Source: Aplidium turbinatum (lineage: Eukaryota; Chordata; Ascidiacea; Aplousobranchia; Polyclinidae). Taken from it: a stretch of DNA of 64,000 nucleotides. This document shows, piece after piece, positions 13,191-26,890 of the stretch. The first letter of the stretch is position 1; every line of letters begins with the position of its first letter. The position numbers and the translations under genes were made by a program. The notes under the pieces are model-generated. The model ran no database searches. It saw nothing but the letters and a program-made list of their open reading frames with translations, and was not told the DNA's origin. The stretch covers positions 62,001-126,000 of the forward strand of contig OU964934.1 in the NCBI GenBank assembly GCA_918807975.1, in the 5' to 3' direction.

Positions 13191-16100
13191 AATTATTGAT
13201 AAAAAATTTACTTTTCAAAAAAATTTTTCTAAGACATTTCATACAGTGAAAAATAATTTTTTTTGCGAAACTGTCTAATTCTTTTTGTTTGAAACTAACG
13301 TCATTAAAAATTGTCTAAGAAAGTTTTTTTACGTACTAAAAGTGAAAATTATTGAAAAAAAATTGTCTTTTCAAAAAAATTTTTCTAAGACATTTCATAC
13401 AGTGAAAAAGAATTTTTTTTAGCGAAACTGTCTAATTCGTTTTGTTTGAAACTAACGTCATTAAAAATGGTCTAAGAAAGTTTTTTTACGTACTAAAAGT
13501 GAAAATTATTGAAAAAAAATTAACTTTTCAAAAAAATTTTTCTAAGACATTTCATACAGTGAAAAATAATTTTTTTTTGCGAAGCTGTCTAATTCTTTTT
13601 GTTTGAAACTAACGTCATTAAAAATTGTCTAAGAAAGTTTTTTTAAGTACTAAAAGTGAAAATTATTGAAAAAAAATTGTCTTTTCAAAAAAATTTTTCT
13701 AAGACATTTCATACAGTGAAAAATAATTTTTTTTTGAGAAACTGTCTAATTCTTTTTGTTTGAAACTAACGTCATTAAAAACTGTTTAAGAAAGTTTTTT
13801 TACGTACTAAAAGTGAAAATTATTGAAAAAAAATTGTCTTTTCAAAAAAATTTTTCCAAGACATTTCATACAGTAAAAAATAATTTTTTTTTGCGAAACT
13901 GTCTAATTCGTTTTGTTTGAAACTAACGTCATTAAAAATTGTCTAAGAAAGTTTTTTTAAGTACTAAAAGTGAAAATTATTGAAAAAAAATTGTCTTTTC
14001 AAAAAAATTTTTCTAAGACATTTCATACAGTGAAAAATAATTTTTTTTTGCGAAACTGTCTAAATCGTTTTGTTTGAAACTAACGTCATCAAAAATTGTC
14101 TAAGAAAGTTTTTTTACGTACTAAAAGTGAAAATTATTGAAAAAAACTTTTCTTTTCAAAAAAATTTTTCTAAGACATTTCATACAGTGAAAAATAATTT
14201 TTTTTTGCGAAACCGTCTAATTCTTTTTGTTTGAAACTAACGTCATTAAAAATTGTCTAAGAAAGTTTTTTTACGTACTAAAAGTGAAAATTATTGATAA
14301 AAAATTAACTTTTCAAAAAAAATTTTCTAAGACATTTCATACAGTGAAAAATAATTTTTTTTGCGAAACTGTCTAATTCTTTTTGTTTGAAACTAACGTC
14401 ATTAAAAATTGTCTAAGAAAGTTTTTTTACGTACTAAAAGTGAAAATTATTGAAAAAAAATTGTCTTTTCAAAAAAATTTTTCTAAGACATTTCATACAG
14501 TGAAAAATAATTTTTTTTTGCGAAACTGTCTAATTCGTTTTGTTTGAAACTAACGTCATTAAAAATGGTCTAAGAAAGTTTTTTTACGTACTAAAAGTGA
14601 AAATTATTGAAAAAAAATTAACTTTTCAAAAAAATTTTTCTAAGACATTTCATACAGTGAAAAATAATTTTTTTTTGCGAAACTGTCTAATTCTTTTTGT
14701 TTGAAACTAACGTCATTAAAAATTGTCTAAGAAAGTTTTTTTAAGTACTAAAAGTGAAAATTATTGAAAAAAAATTGTCTTTTCAAAAAAATTTTTCTAA
14801 GACATTTCATACAGTGAAAAATAATTTTTTTTTGAGAAACTGTCTAATTCGTTTTGTTTGAAACTAACGTCATTAAAAACTGTCTAAGAAAGTTTTTTTA
14901 CGTACTAAAAGTGAAAATTATTGAAAAAAAATTAACTTTTCAAAAAAATTTTTCTAAGACATTTCATACAGTGAAAAATAATTTTTTTTTGCGAAACTGT
15001 CTAATTCTTTTTGTTTGAAACTAACGTCATTAAAAATTGTCTAAGAAAGTTTTTTTACGTACTAAAAGTGAAAATTATTGAAAAAAAATTAACTTTTCAA
15101 AAAAATTTTTCTAAGACATTTCATACAGTGAAAAATAATTTTTTTTTGAGAAACTGTCTAATTCTTTTTGTTTGAAACTAACGTCATTAAAAACTGTCTA
15201 AGAAAGTTTTTTTACGTACTAAAAGTGAAAATTATTGAAAAAAAATTGTCTTTTCAAAAAAATTTTTCCAAGACATTTCATACAGTGAAAAATAATTTTT
15301 TTTTGCGAAACTGTCTAATTCGTTTTGTTTGAAACTAACGTCATTAAAAATTGTCTAAGAAAGTTTTTTTACGTACTAAAAGTGAAAATTATTGAAAAAA
15401 CCTTGTCTTTTCAAAAAAATTTTTCTAAGACATTTCATACAGTGAAAAATATTTTTTTTCTTGCGAAACTGTCTAGTTTTTTTTGTTTGAAACTAACGTC
15501 ATTACAAATTGTCTAAGAAAGTTTTTTTACGTACTAAAAGTGAAAATTATTGAAAAAAAATTTTCTTTTCCAAAAAAACTTTTCTAAGACATTTCATACA
15601 GTGAAAAATAATTTTTTTTTGCGAAACTGTCTAATTCTTTTTGTTTGAAACTAACGTCATTAAAAATTGTCTAAGAAAGTTTTTTTAAGTACTAAAAGTG
15701 AAAATTATTGAAAAAAAATTGTCTTTTCAAGAAAAATTTTCTAAGACATTTCATACAGTGAAAAATAATTTTTTTTTGCGAAACTGTCTAATTCGTTTTG
15801 TTTGAAACTAACGTCATTAAAAATTGTCTAAGAAAGTTTTTTTACGTACTAAAAGTGAAAATTATTGAAAAAAAATTGTCTTTTCAAAAAAATTTTTCTA
15901 AGACATTTCATACAGTGAAAAATAATTTTTTTTTGCGAAACTGTCTAATTCATTTTGTTTGAAACTAACGTCATTAAAAATTGTCTAAGAAAGTTTTTTA
16001 ACGTACTAAAAGTGAAAATTATTGAAAAAACCTTGTCTTTTCAAAAAAATTTTTCTAAGACATTTCATACAGTGAAAAATAATTTTTTTTGCGAAACTGT

Positions 16101-16254
16101 CTAATTCGTTTTGTTTGAAACTAACGTCATTAAAAATTGTCTAAGAAAGTTTTTTTACGTACTAAAAGTGAAAATTATTGATAAAAAATTAACTTTTCAA
16201 AAAAATTTTTCTAAGACATTTCATACAGTGAAAAATAATTTTTTTTTGCGAAAC

Positions 16255-17820
16255 TGTCTAATTCTTTTTGTTTGAAACTAACGTCATTAAAAATTGTCTA
16301 AGAAAGTTTTTTTACGTACTAAAAGTGAAAATTATTGAAAAAAAATTGTCTTTTCAAAAAAATTTTTCTAAGACATTTCATAAAGTGAAAAATAATTTTT
16401 TTTTGCGAAACTGTCTAATTCGTTTTGTTTGAAACTAATGTCATTAAAAATTGTCTAAGAAAGTTTTTTTACGTACTAAAAGTGAAAATTATTGAAAAAA
16501 AATTAACTTTTCAAAAAAATTTTTCTAAGACATTTCATACAGTGAAAAATAATTTTTTTTTGCGAAACTGTCTAATTCTTTTTGTTTGAAACTAACGTCA
16601 TTAAAAATTGTCTAAGAAAGTTTTTTTAAGTACTAAAAGTGAAAATTATTGAAAAAAAATTGTCTTTTCAAAAAAATTTTTCTAAGACATTTCATACAGT
16701 GAAAAATAATTTTTTTTTGAGAAACTGTCTAATTCTTTTTGTTTGAAACTAACGTCATTAAAAACTGTCTAAGAAAGTTTTTTTACGTACTAAAAGTGAA
16801 AATTATTGAAAAAAAATTGTCTTTTCAAAAAAATTTTTCCAAGACATTTCATACAGTGAAAAATAATTTTTTTTGCAAAACTGTCTAATTCGTTTTGTTT
16901 GAAACTAACGTCATTAAAAATTGTCTAAGAAAGTTTTTTTACGTACTAAAAGTGAAAATTATTGAAAAAAAATTGTCTTTTCAAAAAAATTTTTCTAAGA
17001 CATTTCATACAGTGAAAAATAATTTTTTTTTGCGAAACTGTCTAATTCTTTTTGTTTGAAACTAACGTCATTAAAAATTGTCTAAGAAAGTTTTTTTACG
17101 TACTAAAAGTGAAAATTATTGAAAAAAAATTGTCTTTTCAAAAAAATTTTTCTAAGACATTTCATAAAGTGAAAAATAATTTTTTTTTGCGAAACTGTCT
17201 AATTCGTTTTGTTTGAAACTAATGTCATTAAAAATTGTCTAAGAAAGTTTTTTTACGTACTAAAAGTGAAAATTATTGAAAAAAAACTAACTTTTCAAAA
17301 AAATTTTTCTAAGACATTTCATACAGTGAAAAATAATTTTTTTTTGCGAAACTGTCTAATTCTTTTTGTTTGAAACTAACGTCATTAAAAATTGTCTAAG
17401 AAAGTTTTTTTAAGTACTAAAAGTGAAAATTATTGAAAAAAAATTGTCTTTTCAAAAAAATTTTTCTAAGACATTTCATACAGTGAAAAATAATTTTTTT
17501 TTGAGAAACTGTCTAATTCTTTTTGTTTGAAACTAACGTCATTAAAAACTGTCTAAGAAAGTTTTTTTACGTACTAAAAGTGAAAATTATTGAAAAAAAA
17601 TTGTCTTTTCAAAAAAATTTTTCCAAGACATTTCATACAGTGAAAAATAATTTTTTTTTGCAAAACTGTCTAATTCGTTTTGTTTGAAACTAACGTCATT
17701 AAAAATTGTATAAGAAAGTTTTTTTACGTACTAAAAGTGAAAATTATTGAAAAAAAATTGTCTTTTCAAAAAAATTTTTCTAAGACATTTCATACAGTGA
17801 AAAATAATTTTTTTTTGCGA
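16255..17820 (+). repeat. Higher-order repeat, two copies of about 784 bp (5 units)
   Basis: Five-unit block in tandem. Private marks ataaagtg (16381 and 17164), gaaactaatgtcatt (near 16438 and 17221) and tgcaaaactg (near 16875 and 17660) are each repeated at 783-784 bp. The first three-variant order appears again near 19.08-19.58 kb as part of a larger repeat. Confidence 0.85.
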
Positions 17821-20800
17821 AACTGTCTAATTCTTTTTGTTTGAAACTAACGTCATTAAAAATTGTCTAAGAAAGTTTTTTTAAGTACTAAAAGTGAAAA
17901 TTATTGAAAAAAAATTGTCTTTTCAAAAGAATTTTTCTAAGACATTTCATACAGTGAAAAATAATTTTTTTTTGTGAAACTGTCTAATTCGTTTTGTTTG
18001 AAACTAACGACATTAAAAATTGTCTAAGAAAGTTTTTTTACTTACTAAAAGTGTAAATTATTGAAAAAAAATTGTCTTTACAAAAAAATTTTTCTAAGAC
18101 ATTTCATACAGTGAAAAATAATATTTTTTTGCGAAACTGTCTAATTCTTTTTGTTTGAAACTAACGTCATTAAAAATTGTCTAAGAAAGTTTTTTTACGT
18201 ACTAAAAGTGAAAATTATTGAAAAAACATTGTCTTTTCAAAAAAATTTTTCTAAGATATTTCATACAGTGAAAAATATTTTTTTTCTTGCGAAACTGTCT
18301 AATTCTTTTTGTTTGAAACTAACGTCATTACAAATTGTCTAAGAAAGTTTTTTTACGTACTAAAAGTGAAAATTATTGAAAAAAAATTTTCTTTTCCAAA
18401 AAAATTTCAAAAATTTTTCTAAGACATTTCATACAGTCAAAAATAATTTTTTTTTTGCGAAACTGTCTAATTCTTTTTGTTTGAAACTAACGTCATTACA
18501 AATTGTCTAAGAAAGTTTTTTTACGTACTAAAAGTGAAATTTATTGAAAAAAATTGTCTTTTCAAAAAAAATTTTCAAAAATTTTTCTAAGACATTTCAT
18601 ACAGTGAAAAATAATTTTTTTTTGCGAAACTGTCTAATTCTTTTTGTTTGAAACTAACGTCATTAAAAATTGTCTAAGAAAGCTTTTTTACGTACTAAAA
18701 GTAAAAATAATTGAAAAAAAACTTTCTTTTTAATAAAAATTTTCAAAACTTTTTTTAAGACATTTCATACAGTGAAAAATAATTTTTTTTTGCGAAACTG
18801 TCTAATTCTTTTTGTTTGAAACTAACGTCATTAAAAATTGTCTAAGAAAGTTTTTTTACGTACTAAAAGTGAAAATTATTGAAAAAAATTGTCTTTTCAA
18901 AAAAATTTTTCTAAGACATTTCATACAGTGAAAAATAATTTTTTTTTGCGAAACTGTCTAATTCTTTTTGTTTGAAACTAACGTCATTAAAAATTGTCTA
19001 AGAAAGTTTTTTTACGTACTAAAAGTGAAAATTATTGAAAAAAAATTGTCTTTTCAAAAAAATTTTTCTAAGACATTTCATAAAGTGAAAAATAATTTTT
19101 TTTTGCGAAACTGTCTAATTCGTTTTGTTTGAAACTAATGTCATTAAAAATTGTCTAAGAAAGTTTTTTTACGTACTAAAAGTGAAAATTATTGAAAAAA
19201 AACTAACTTTTCAAAAAAATTTTTCTAAGACATTTCATACAGTGAAAAATAATTTTTTTTTGCGAAACTGTCTAATTCTTTTTGTTTGAAACTAACGTCA
19301 TTAAAAATTGTCTAAGAAAGTTTTTTTAAGTACTAAAAGTGAAAATTATTGAAAAAAAATTGTCTTTTCAAAAAAATTTTTCTAAGACATTTCATACAGT
19401 GAAAAATAATTTTTTTTTGAGAAACTGTCTAATTCTTTTTGTTTGAAACTAACGTCATTAAAAACTGTCTAAGAAAGTTTTTTTACGTACTAAAAGTGAA
19501 AATTATTGAAAAAAAATTGTCTTTTCAAAAAAATTTTTCCAAGACATTTCATACAGTGAAAAATAATTTTTTTTTGCAAAACTGTCTAATTCGTTTTGTT
19601 TGAAACTAACGTCATTAAAAATTGTATAAGAAAGTTTTTTTACGTACTAAAAGTGAAAATTATTGAAAAAAAATTGTCTTTTCAAAAAAATTTTTCTAAG
19701 ACATTTCATACAGTGAAAAATAATTTTTTTTTGCGAAACTGTCTAATTCTTTTTGTTTGAAACTAACGTCATTAAAAATTGTCTAAGAAAGTTTTTTTAA
19801 GTACTAAAAGTGAAAATTATTGAAAAAAAATTGTCTTTTCAAAAGACTTTTTCTAAGACATTTCATACAGTGAAAAATAATTTTTTTTTGTGAAACTGTC
19901 TAATTCGTTTTGTTTGAAACTAACGACATTAAAAATTGTCTAAGAAAGTTTTTTTACGTACTAAAAGTGTAAATTATTGAAAAAAAATTGTCTTTTCAAA
20001 AAAATTTTTCTAAGACATTTCATACAGTGAAAAATAATATTTTTTTGCGAAACTGTCTAATTCTTTTTGTTTGAAACTAACGTCATTAAAAATTGTCTAA
20101 GAAAGTTTTTTTACGTACTAAAAGTGAAAATTATTGAAAAAACATTGTCTTTTCAAAAAAATTTTTCTAAGATATTTCATACAGTGAAAAATATTTTTTT
20201 TCTTGCGAAACTGTCTAATTCTTTTTGTTTGAAACTAACGTCATTACAAATTGTCTAAGAAAGTTTTTTTACGTACTAAAAGTGAAAATTATTGAAAAAA
20301 AATTTTCTTTTCTAAAAAAATTTCAAAAATTTTTCAAAGACATTTCATACAGTCAAAAATAATTTTTTTTTTGCGAAACTGTCTAATTCTTTTTGTTTGA
20401 AACTAACGTCATTACAAATTGTCTAAGAAAGTTTTTTTACGTACTAAAAGTGAAAATTATTGAAAAAAATTGTCTTTTCAAAAAAAATTTTCAAAAATTT
20501 TTCTAAGACATTTCATACAGTGAAAAATAATTTTTTTTTGCGAAACTGTCTAATTCTTTTTGTTTGAAACTAACGTCATTAAAAATTGTCTAAGAAAGCT
20601 TTTTTACGTACTAAAAGTAAAAATAATTGAAAAAAAATTTTCTTTTTAATAAAAATTTTCAAAACTTTTTTTAAGACATTTCATACAGTGAAAAATAATT
20701 TTTTTTTGCGAAACTGTCTAATTCTTTTTGTTTGAAACTAACGTCATTAAAAATTGTCTAAGAAAGTTTTTTTACGTACTAAAAGTGAAAATTATTGAAA

Positions 20801-20866
20801 AAAAATTGTCTTTTCAAAAAAATTTTTCCAAGACATTTCATACAGTGAAAAATAATTTTTTTTTGC
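17035..20866 (+). repeat. Higher-order repeat, two copies of about 1916 bp (12 units)
   Basis: Copy 1 about 17035-18950, copy 2 about 18951-20866. Shared marks are ataaagtg, gaaactaatgtcatt, tgcaaaactg with attgtataag, the tgtaaatt unit, the aataatatttt unit, gatatttcatac and the long unit with its acagtc partner, all at an offset of 1916-1917 bp. Differences between copies are single bases and poly(A) length changes. Confidence 0.85.
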
Positions 20867-21501
20867 GAAACTGTCTAATTTTTTTTGTTTGAAACTAACT
20901 TAATTAAAAATTGTCTAAGAAAGTTTTTTTACGTACTAAAAGTGAAAATTATTGAAAAAAATTGTCTTTTCAAAAAAAGTTTTCTAAGACATTTCATACA
21001 GTGAAAAATAATTTTTTTTGCGAAACTGTCTAATTCTTTTTGTTTGAAACTAACGACATTAAAAATTGTCTAAGAAAGTTTTTTTACGTACTAAAAGTGA
21101 AAATTATTGAAAAAAATTTTCTTTTCAAGAAAAATTTTCAAAAATTTTTCTAAGACATTTCATACAGTGAAAAATAATTTTTTTTTGCGAAACTGTCTAA
21201 TTCTTTTGTTTGAAACTAACGTCATTAAAAATTGTCTAAGAAAGTTTTTTTAAGTACTAAAAGTGAAAATTATTGAAAAAAAATTGTCTTTTCAAAAAAA
21301 TTTTTCTAAGACATTTCATACAGTGAAAAATAATTTTTTTTGCGAAACTGTCTAATTCTTTTTGTTTGAAACTAACGTCATTAAAAATTGTCTAAGAAAG
21401 TTTTTTTACGTACTAAAAGTGAAAATTATTGAAAAAAAATTGTCTTTTTAAAAAAATTTTTCTAAGACATTTCATACAGTGAAAAATAATTTTTTTTTGT
21501 G

Positions 21502-21506
21502 AAACT
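21502..21506. other. Paralogous empty site matching the retrotransposon target
   Basis: Single aaact in the satellite context tttttttttgtgaaactgt. It lies in the block (20.0-21.9 kb) that is colinear, at an offset of 6518 bp, with the block holding the retrotransposon (26.5-28.02 kb, continuing at 33.41 kb). It is therefore the duplicate of the target before insertion. Offsets on both sides fit: 6518 to the left of the element, and 11904, which is 6518 plus 5386, to its right. Confidence 0.85.
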
Positions 21507-23099
21507 GTCTAATTCGTTTTGTTTGAAACTAACGACATTAAAAATTGTCTAAGAAAGTTTTTTTAAGTACTAAAAGTGAAAATTATTGAAAAAAAATTGT
21601 CTTTTCAAAAAAATTTTTCTAAGACATTTCATACAGTGAAAAACAATTTTTTTTTGCGAAACTGTCTAATTCGTTTTGTTTGAAACTAACGTCATTAAAA
21701 ATTGTCTAAGAAAGTTTTTTTACGTACTAAAAGTGAAAATTATTGAAAAAAAATTTTCTTTTCAAAAAAATTTTTCTAAGACATTTCATACAGTGAAAAA
21801 TATTTTTTTTCTTGCGAAACTGTCTAATTCGTTTTGTTTGAAACTAACGTCATTACAAATTGTCTAAGAAAGTTTTTTTACGTACTAAAAGTGAAATTTA
21901 TTGAAAAAAAATGTCTTTTCAAAAAAAATTTTCAAAAATTTTTCTAAGACATTTCATACAGTGAAAAATAATTTTTTTTTGCGAAACTGTCTAATTCTTT
22001 TTGTTTGAAACTAACGTCATTAAAAATTGTCTAAGAAAGCTTTTTTACGTACTAAAAGTGAAAATAATTGAAAAAAAATTTTCTTTTTAATAAAAATTTT
22101 CAAAACTTTTTTTAAGACATTTCATACAGTGAAAAATAATTTTTTTTTGCGAAACTGTCTAATTCTTTTTGTTTGAAACTAACGTCATTAAAAATTGTCT
22201 AAGAAAGTTTTTTTACGTACTAAAAGTGAAAATTATTGAAAAAAAATTGTCTTTTCAAAAAAATTTTTCCAAGACATTTCATACAGTGAAAAATAATTTT
22301 TTTTTGCGAAACTGTCTAATTTTTTTTGTTTGAAACTAACTTAATTAAAAATTGTCTAAGAAAGTTTTTTTACGTACTAAAAGTGAAAATTATTGAAAAA
22401 AATTTGTCTTTTCAAAAAAACTTTTCTAAGACATTTCATACAGTGAAAAATAATTTTTTTTTGCGAAACTGTCTAATTCTTTTTGTTTGAAACTAACGTC
22501 ATTAAAAATTGTCTAAGAAAGTTTTTTTACGTACTAAAAGTGAAAATTATTGAAAAAAATATTCTTTTCAAGAAAAATTTCAAAAATTTTTCTAAGACAT
22601 TTCATACAGTGAAAAATAATTTTTTTTTTGCGAAACTGTCTAATTCTTTTTGTTTGAAACTAACGTCATTAAAAATTGTCTAAGAAAGTTTTTTTAAGTG
22701 CTAAAAGTGAAAATTATTGAAAAAAAATTGTCTTTTCAAAAAAATTTTTCTAAGACATTTCATACAGTGAAAAATAATTTTTTTTTGAGAAACTGTCTAA
22801 TTCTTTTTGTTTGAAACTAACGTCATTAAAAACTGTCTAAGAAAGTTTTTTTACGTACTAAAAGGGAAAATTATTGAAAAAAAATTGTCTTTTCAAAAAA
22901 ATTTTTCCAAGACATTTCATACAGTGAAAAATAATTTTTTTTTGCGAAACTGTCTAATTCGTTTTGTTTGAAACTAACGTCATTAAAAGTTGTCTAAGAA
23001 AGTTTTTTTACGTACTAAAAGTGAAAATTATTGAAAAAAAATTGTCTTTTCAAAAAAATTTTTCTAAGACATTTCATACAGTGAAAAATAATTTTTTTT

Positions 23100-26000
23100 T
23101 GCGAAACTGTCTAATTCTTTTTGTTTGAAACTAACGTCATTAAAAATTGTCTAAGAAAGTTTTTTTAAGTACTAAAAGTGAAAATTATTGAAAAAACCTT
23201 GTCTTTTCAAAAAAATTTTTCTAAGACATTTCATACAGTGAAAAATAATTTTTTTTTGTGAAACTGTCTAATTCGTTTTGTTTGAAACTAACGACATTAA
23301 AAATTGTCTAAGAAAGTTTTTTTACGTACTAAAAGTGAAAATTATTGAAAAAACCTTGTCTTTTCAAAAAAATTTTTCTAAGACATTTCATACAGTGAAA
23401 AATAATTTTTTTTTGCGAAACTGTCTAATTCGTTTTGTTTGAAACTAACGTCATTAAAAATTGTCTAAGAAAGTTTTTTTACGTACTAAAAGTGAAAATT
23501 ATTGATAAAAAATTAACTTTTCAAAAAAATTTTTCGAAGACATTTCATACAGTGAAAAATAATTTTTTTTGCGAAACTGTCTAATTCTTTTTGTTTGAAA
23601 CTAACGTCATTAAAAATTGTCTAAGAAAGTTTTTTTACGTACTAAAAGTGAAAATTATTGAAAAAAAATTGTCTTTTCAAAAAAATTTTTCTAAGACATT
23701 TCATACAGTGAAAAATAATTTTTTTTTGCGAAACTGTCTAATTCGTTTTGTTTGAAACTAACGTCATTAAAAATGGTCTAAGAAAGTTTTTTTACGTACT
23801 AAAAGTGAAAATTATTGAAAAAAAATTAACTTTTCAAAAAAATTTTTCTAAGACATTTCATACAGTGAAAAATAATTTTTTTTTGCGAAGCTGTCTAATT
23901 CTTTTTGTTTGAAACTAACGTCATTAAAAATTGTCTAAGAAAGTTTTTTTAAGTACTAAAAGTGAAAATTATTGAAAAAAAATTGTCTTTTCAAAAAAAT
24001 TTTTCTAAGACATTTCATACAGTGAAAAATAATTTTTTTTTGAGAAACTGTCTAATTCTTTTTGTTTGAAACTAACGTCATTAAAAACTGTCTAAGAAAG
24101 TTTTTTTACGTACTAAAAGTGAAAATTATTGAAAAAAAATTGTCTTTTCAAAAAAATTTTTCCAAGACATTTCATACAGTGAAAAATAATTTTTTTTTGC
24201 AAAACTGTCTAATTCGTTTTGTTTGAAACTAACGTCATTAAAAATTGTATAAGAAAGTTTTTTTACGTACTAAAAGTGAAAATTATTGAAAAAAAATTGT
24301 CTTTTCAAAAAAATTTTTCTAAGACATTTCATACAGTGAAAAATAATTTTTTTTTGCGAAACTGTCTAATTCTTTTTGTTTGAAACTAACGTCATTAAAA
24401 ATTGTCTAAGAAAGTTTTTTTAAGTACTAAAAGTGAAAATTATTGAAAAAAAATTGTCTTTTCAAAAGAATTTTTCTAAGACATTTCATACAGTGAAAAA
24501 TAATTTTTTTTTGTGAAACTGTCTAATTCGTTTTGTTTGAAACTAACGACATTAAAAATTGTCTAAGAAAGTTTTTTTACGTACTAAAAGTGTAAATTAT
24601 TGAAAAAAAATTGTCTTTACAAAAAAATTTTTCTAAGACATTTCATACAGTGAAAAATAATATTTTTTTGCGAAACTGTCTAATTCTTTTTGTTTGAAAC
24701 TAACGTCATTAAAAATTGTCTAAGAAAGTTTTTTTACGTACTAAAAGTGAAAATTATTGAAAAAACATTGTCTTTTCAAAAAAATTTTTCTAAGATATTT
24801 CATACAGTGAAAAATATTTTTTTTCTTGCGAAACTGTCTAATTCTTTTTGTTTGAAACTAACGTCATTACAAATTGTCTAAGAAAGTTTTTTTACGTACT
24901 AAAAGTGAAAATTATTGAAAAAAAATTTTCTTTTCCAAAAAAATTTCAAAAATTTTTCAAAGACATTTCATACAGTCAAAAATAATTTTTTTTTTGCGAA
25001 ACTGTCTAATTCTTTTTGTTTGAAACTAACGTCATTAAAAATTGTCTAAGAAAGTTTTTTTAAGTACTAAAAGTGAAAATTATTGAAAAAACCTTGTCTT
25101 TTCAAAAAAATTTTTCTAAGACATTTCATACAGTGAAAAATAATTTTTTTTTGTGAAACTGTCTAATTCGTTTTGTTTGAAACTAACGACATTAAAAATT
25201 GTCTAAGAAAGTTTTTTTACGTACTAAAAGTGAAAATTATTGAAAAAACCTTGTCTTTTCAAAAAAATTTTTCTAAGACATTTCATACAGTGAAAAATAA
25301 TTTTTTTTTGCGAAACTGTCTAATTCGTTTTGTTTGAAACTAACGTCATTAAAAATTGTCTAAGAAAGTTTTTTTACGTACTAAAAGTGAAAATTATTGA
25401 TAAAAAATTAACTTTTCAAAAAAATTTTTCGAAGACATTTCATACAGTGAAAAATAATTTTTTTTGCGAAACTGTCTAATTCTTTTTGTTTGAAACTAAC
25501 GTCATTAAAAATTGTCTAAGAAAGTTTTTTTACGTACTAAAAGTGAAAATTATTGAAAAAAAATTGTCTTTTCAAAAAAATTTTTCTAAGACATTTCATA
25601 CAGTGAAAAATAATTTTTTTTTGCGAAACTGTCTAATTCGTTTTGTTTGAAACTAACGTCATTAAAAATGGTCTAAGAAAGTTTTTTTACGTACTAAAAG
25701 TGAAAATTATTGAAAAAAAATTAACTTTTCAAAAAAATTTTTCTAAGACATTTCATACAGTGAAAAATAATTTTTTTTTGCGAAGCTGTCTAATTCTTTT
25801 TGTTTGAAACTAACGTCATTAAAAATTGTCTAAGAAAGTTTTTTTAAGTACTAAAAGTGAAAATTATTGAAAAAAAATTGTCTTTTCAAAAAAATTTTTC
25901 TAAGACATTTCATACAGTGAAAAATAATTTTTTTTTGAGAAACTGTCTAATTCTTTTTGTTTGAAACTAACGTCATTAAAAACTGTCTAAGAAAGTTTTT

Positions 26001-26890
26001 TTACGTACTAAAAGTGAAAATTATTGAAAAAAAATTGTCTTTTCAAAAAAATTTTTCCAAGACATTTCATACAGTGAAAAATAATTTTTTTTTGCAAAAC
26101 TGTCTAATTCGTTTTGTTTGAAACTAACGTCATTAAAAATTGTATAAGAAAGTTTTTTTACGTACTAAAAGTGAAAATTATTGAAAAAAAATTGTCTTTT
26201 CAAAAAAATTTTTCTAAGACATTTCATACAGTGAAAAATAATTTTTTTTTGCGAAACTGTCTAATTCTTTTTGTTTGAAACTAACGTCATTAAAAATTGT
26301 CTAAGAAAGTTTTTTTACGTACTAAAAGTGAAAATTATTGAAAAAAAATTGTCTTTTCAAAAGAATTTTTCTAAGACATTTCATACAGTGAAAAATAATT
26401 TTTTTTTGTGAAACTGTCTAATTCGTTTTGTTTGAAACTAACGACATTAAAAATTGTCTAAGAAAGTTTTTTTACGTACTAAAAGTGTAAATTATTGAAA
26501 AAAAATTGTCTTTACAAAAAAATTTTTCTAAGACATTTCATACAGTGAAAAATAATATTTTTTTGCGAAACTGTCTAATTCTTTTTGTTTGAAACTAACG
26601 TCATTAAAAATTGTCTAAGAAAGTTTTTTTACGTACTAAAAGTGAAAATTATTGAAAAAACATTGTCTTTTCAAAAAAATTTTTCTAAGATATTTCATAC
26701 AGTGAAAAATATTTTTTTTCTTGCGAAACTGTCTAATTCTTTTTGTTTGAAACTAACGTCATTACAAATTGTCTAAGAAAGTTTTTTTACGTACTAAAAG
26801 TGAAAATTATTGAAAAAAAATTTTCTTTTCCAAAAAAATTTCAAAAATTTTTCAAAGACATTTCATACAGTCAAAAATAATTTTTTTTTT
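23100..26890 (+). repeat. Higher-order repeat, two copies of about 1895 bp
   Basis: Copy 1 about 23100-24994, copy 2 about 24995-26890, offset 1895 bp. Shared marks are aaaaaaccttg (two units running), gataaaaaattaac followed by ttttcgaagac, aaaaatggtc, tgcgaagctg, tgcaaaactg with attgtataag, tgtaaatt, gatatttcatac and the long unit. The second copy starts inside an acagtc unit, so the exchange point lies within a unit, not at a fixed end. Confidence 0.83.
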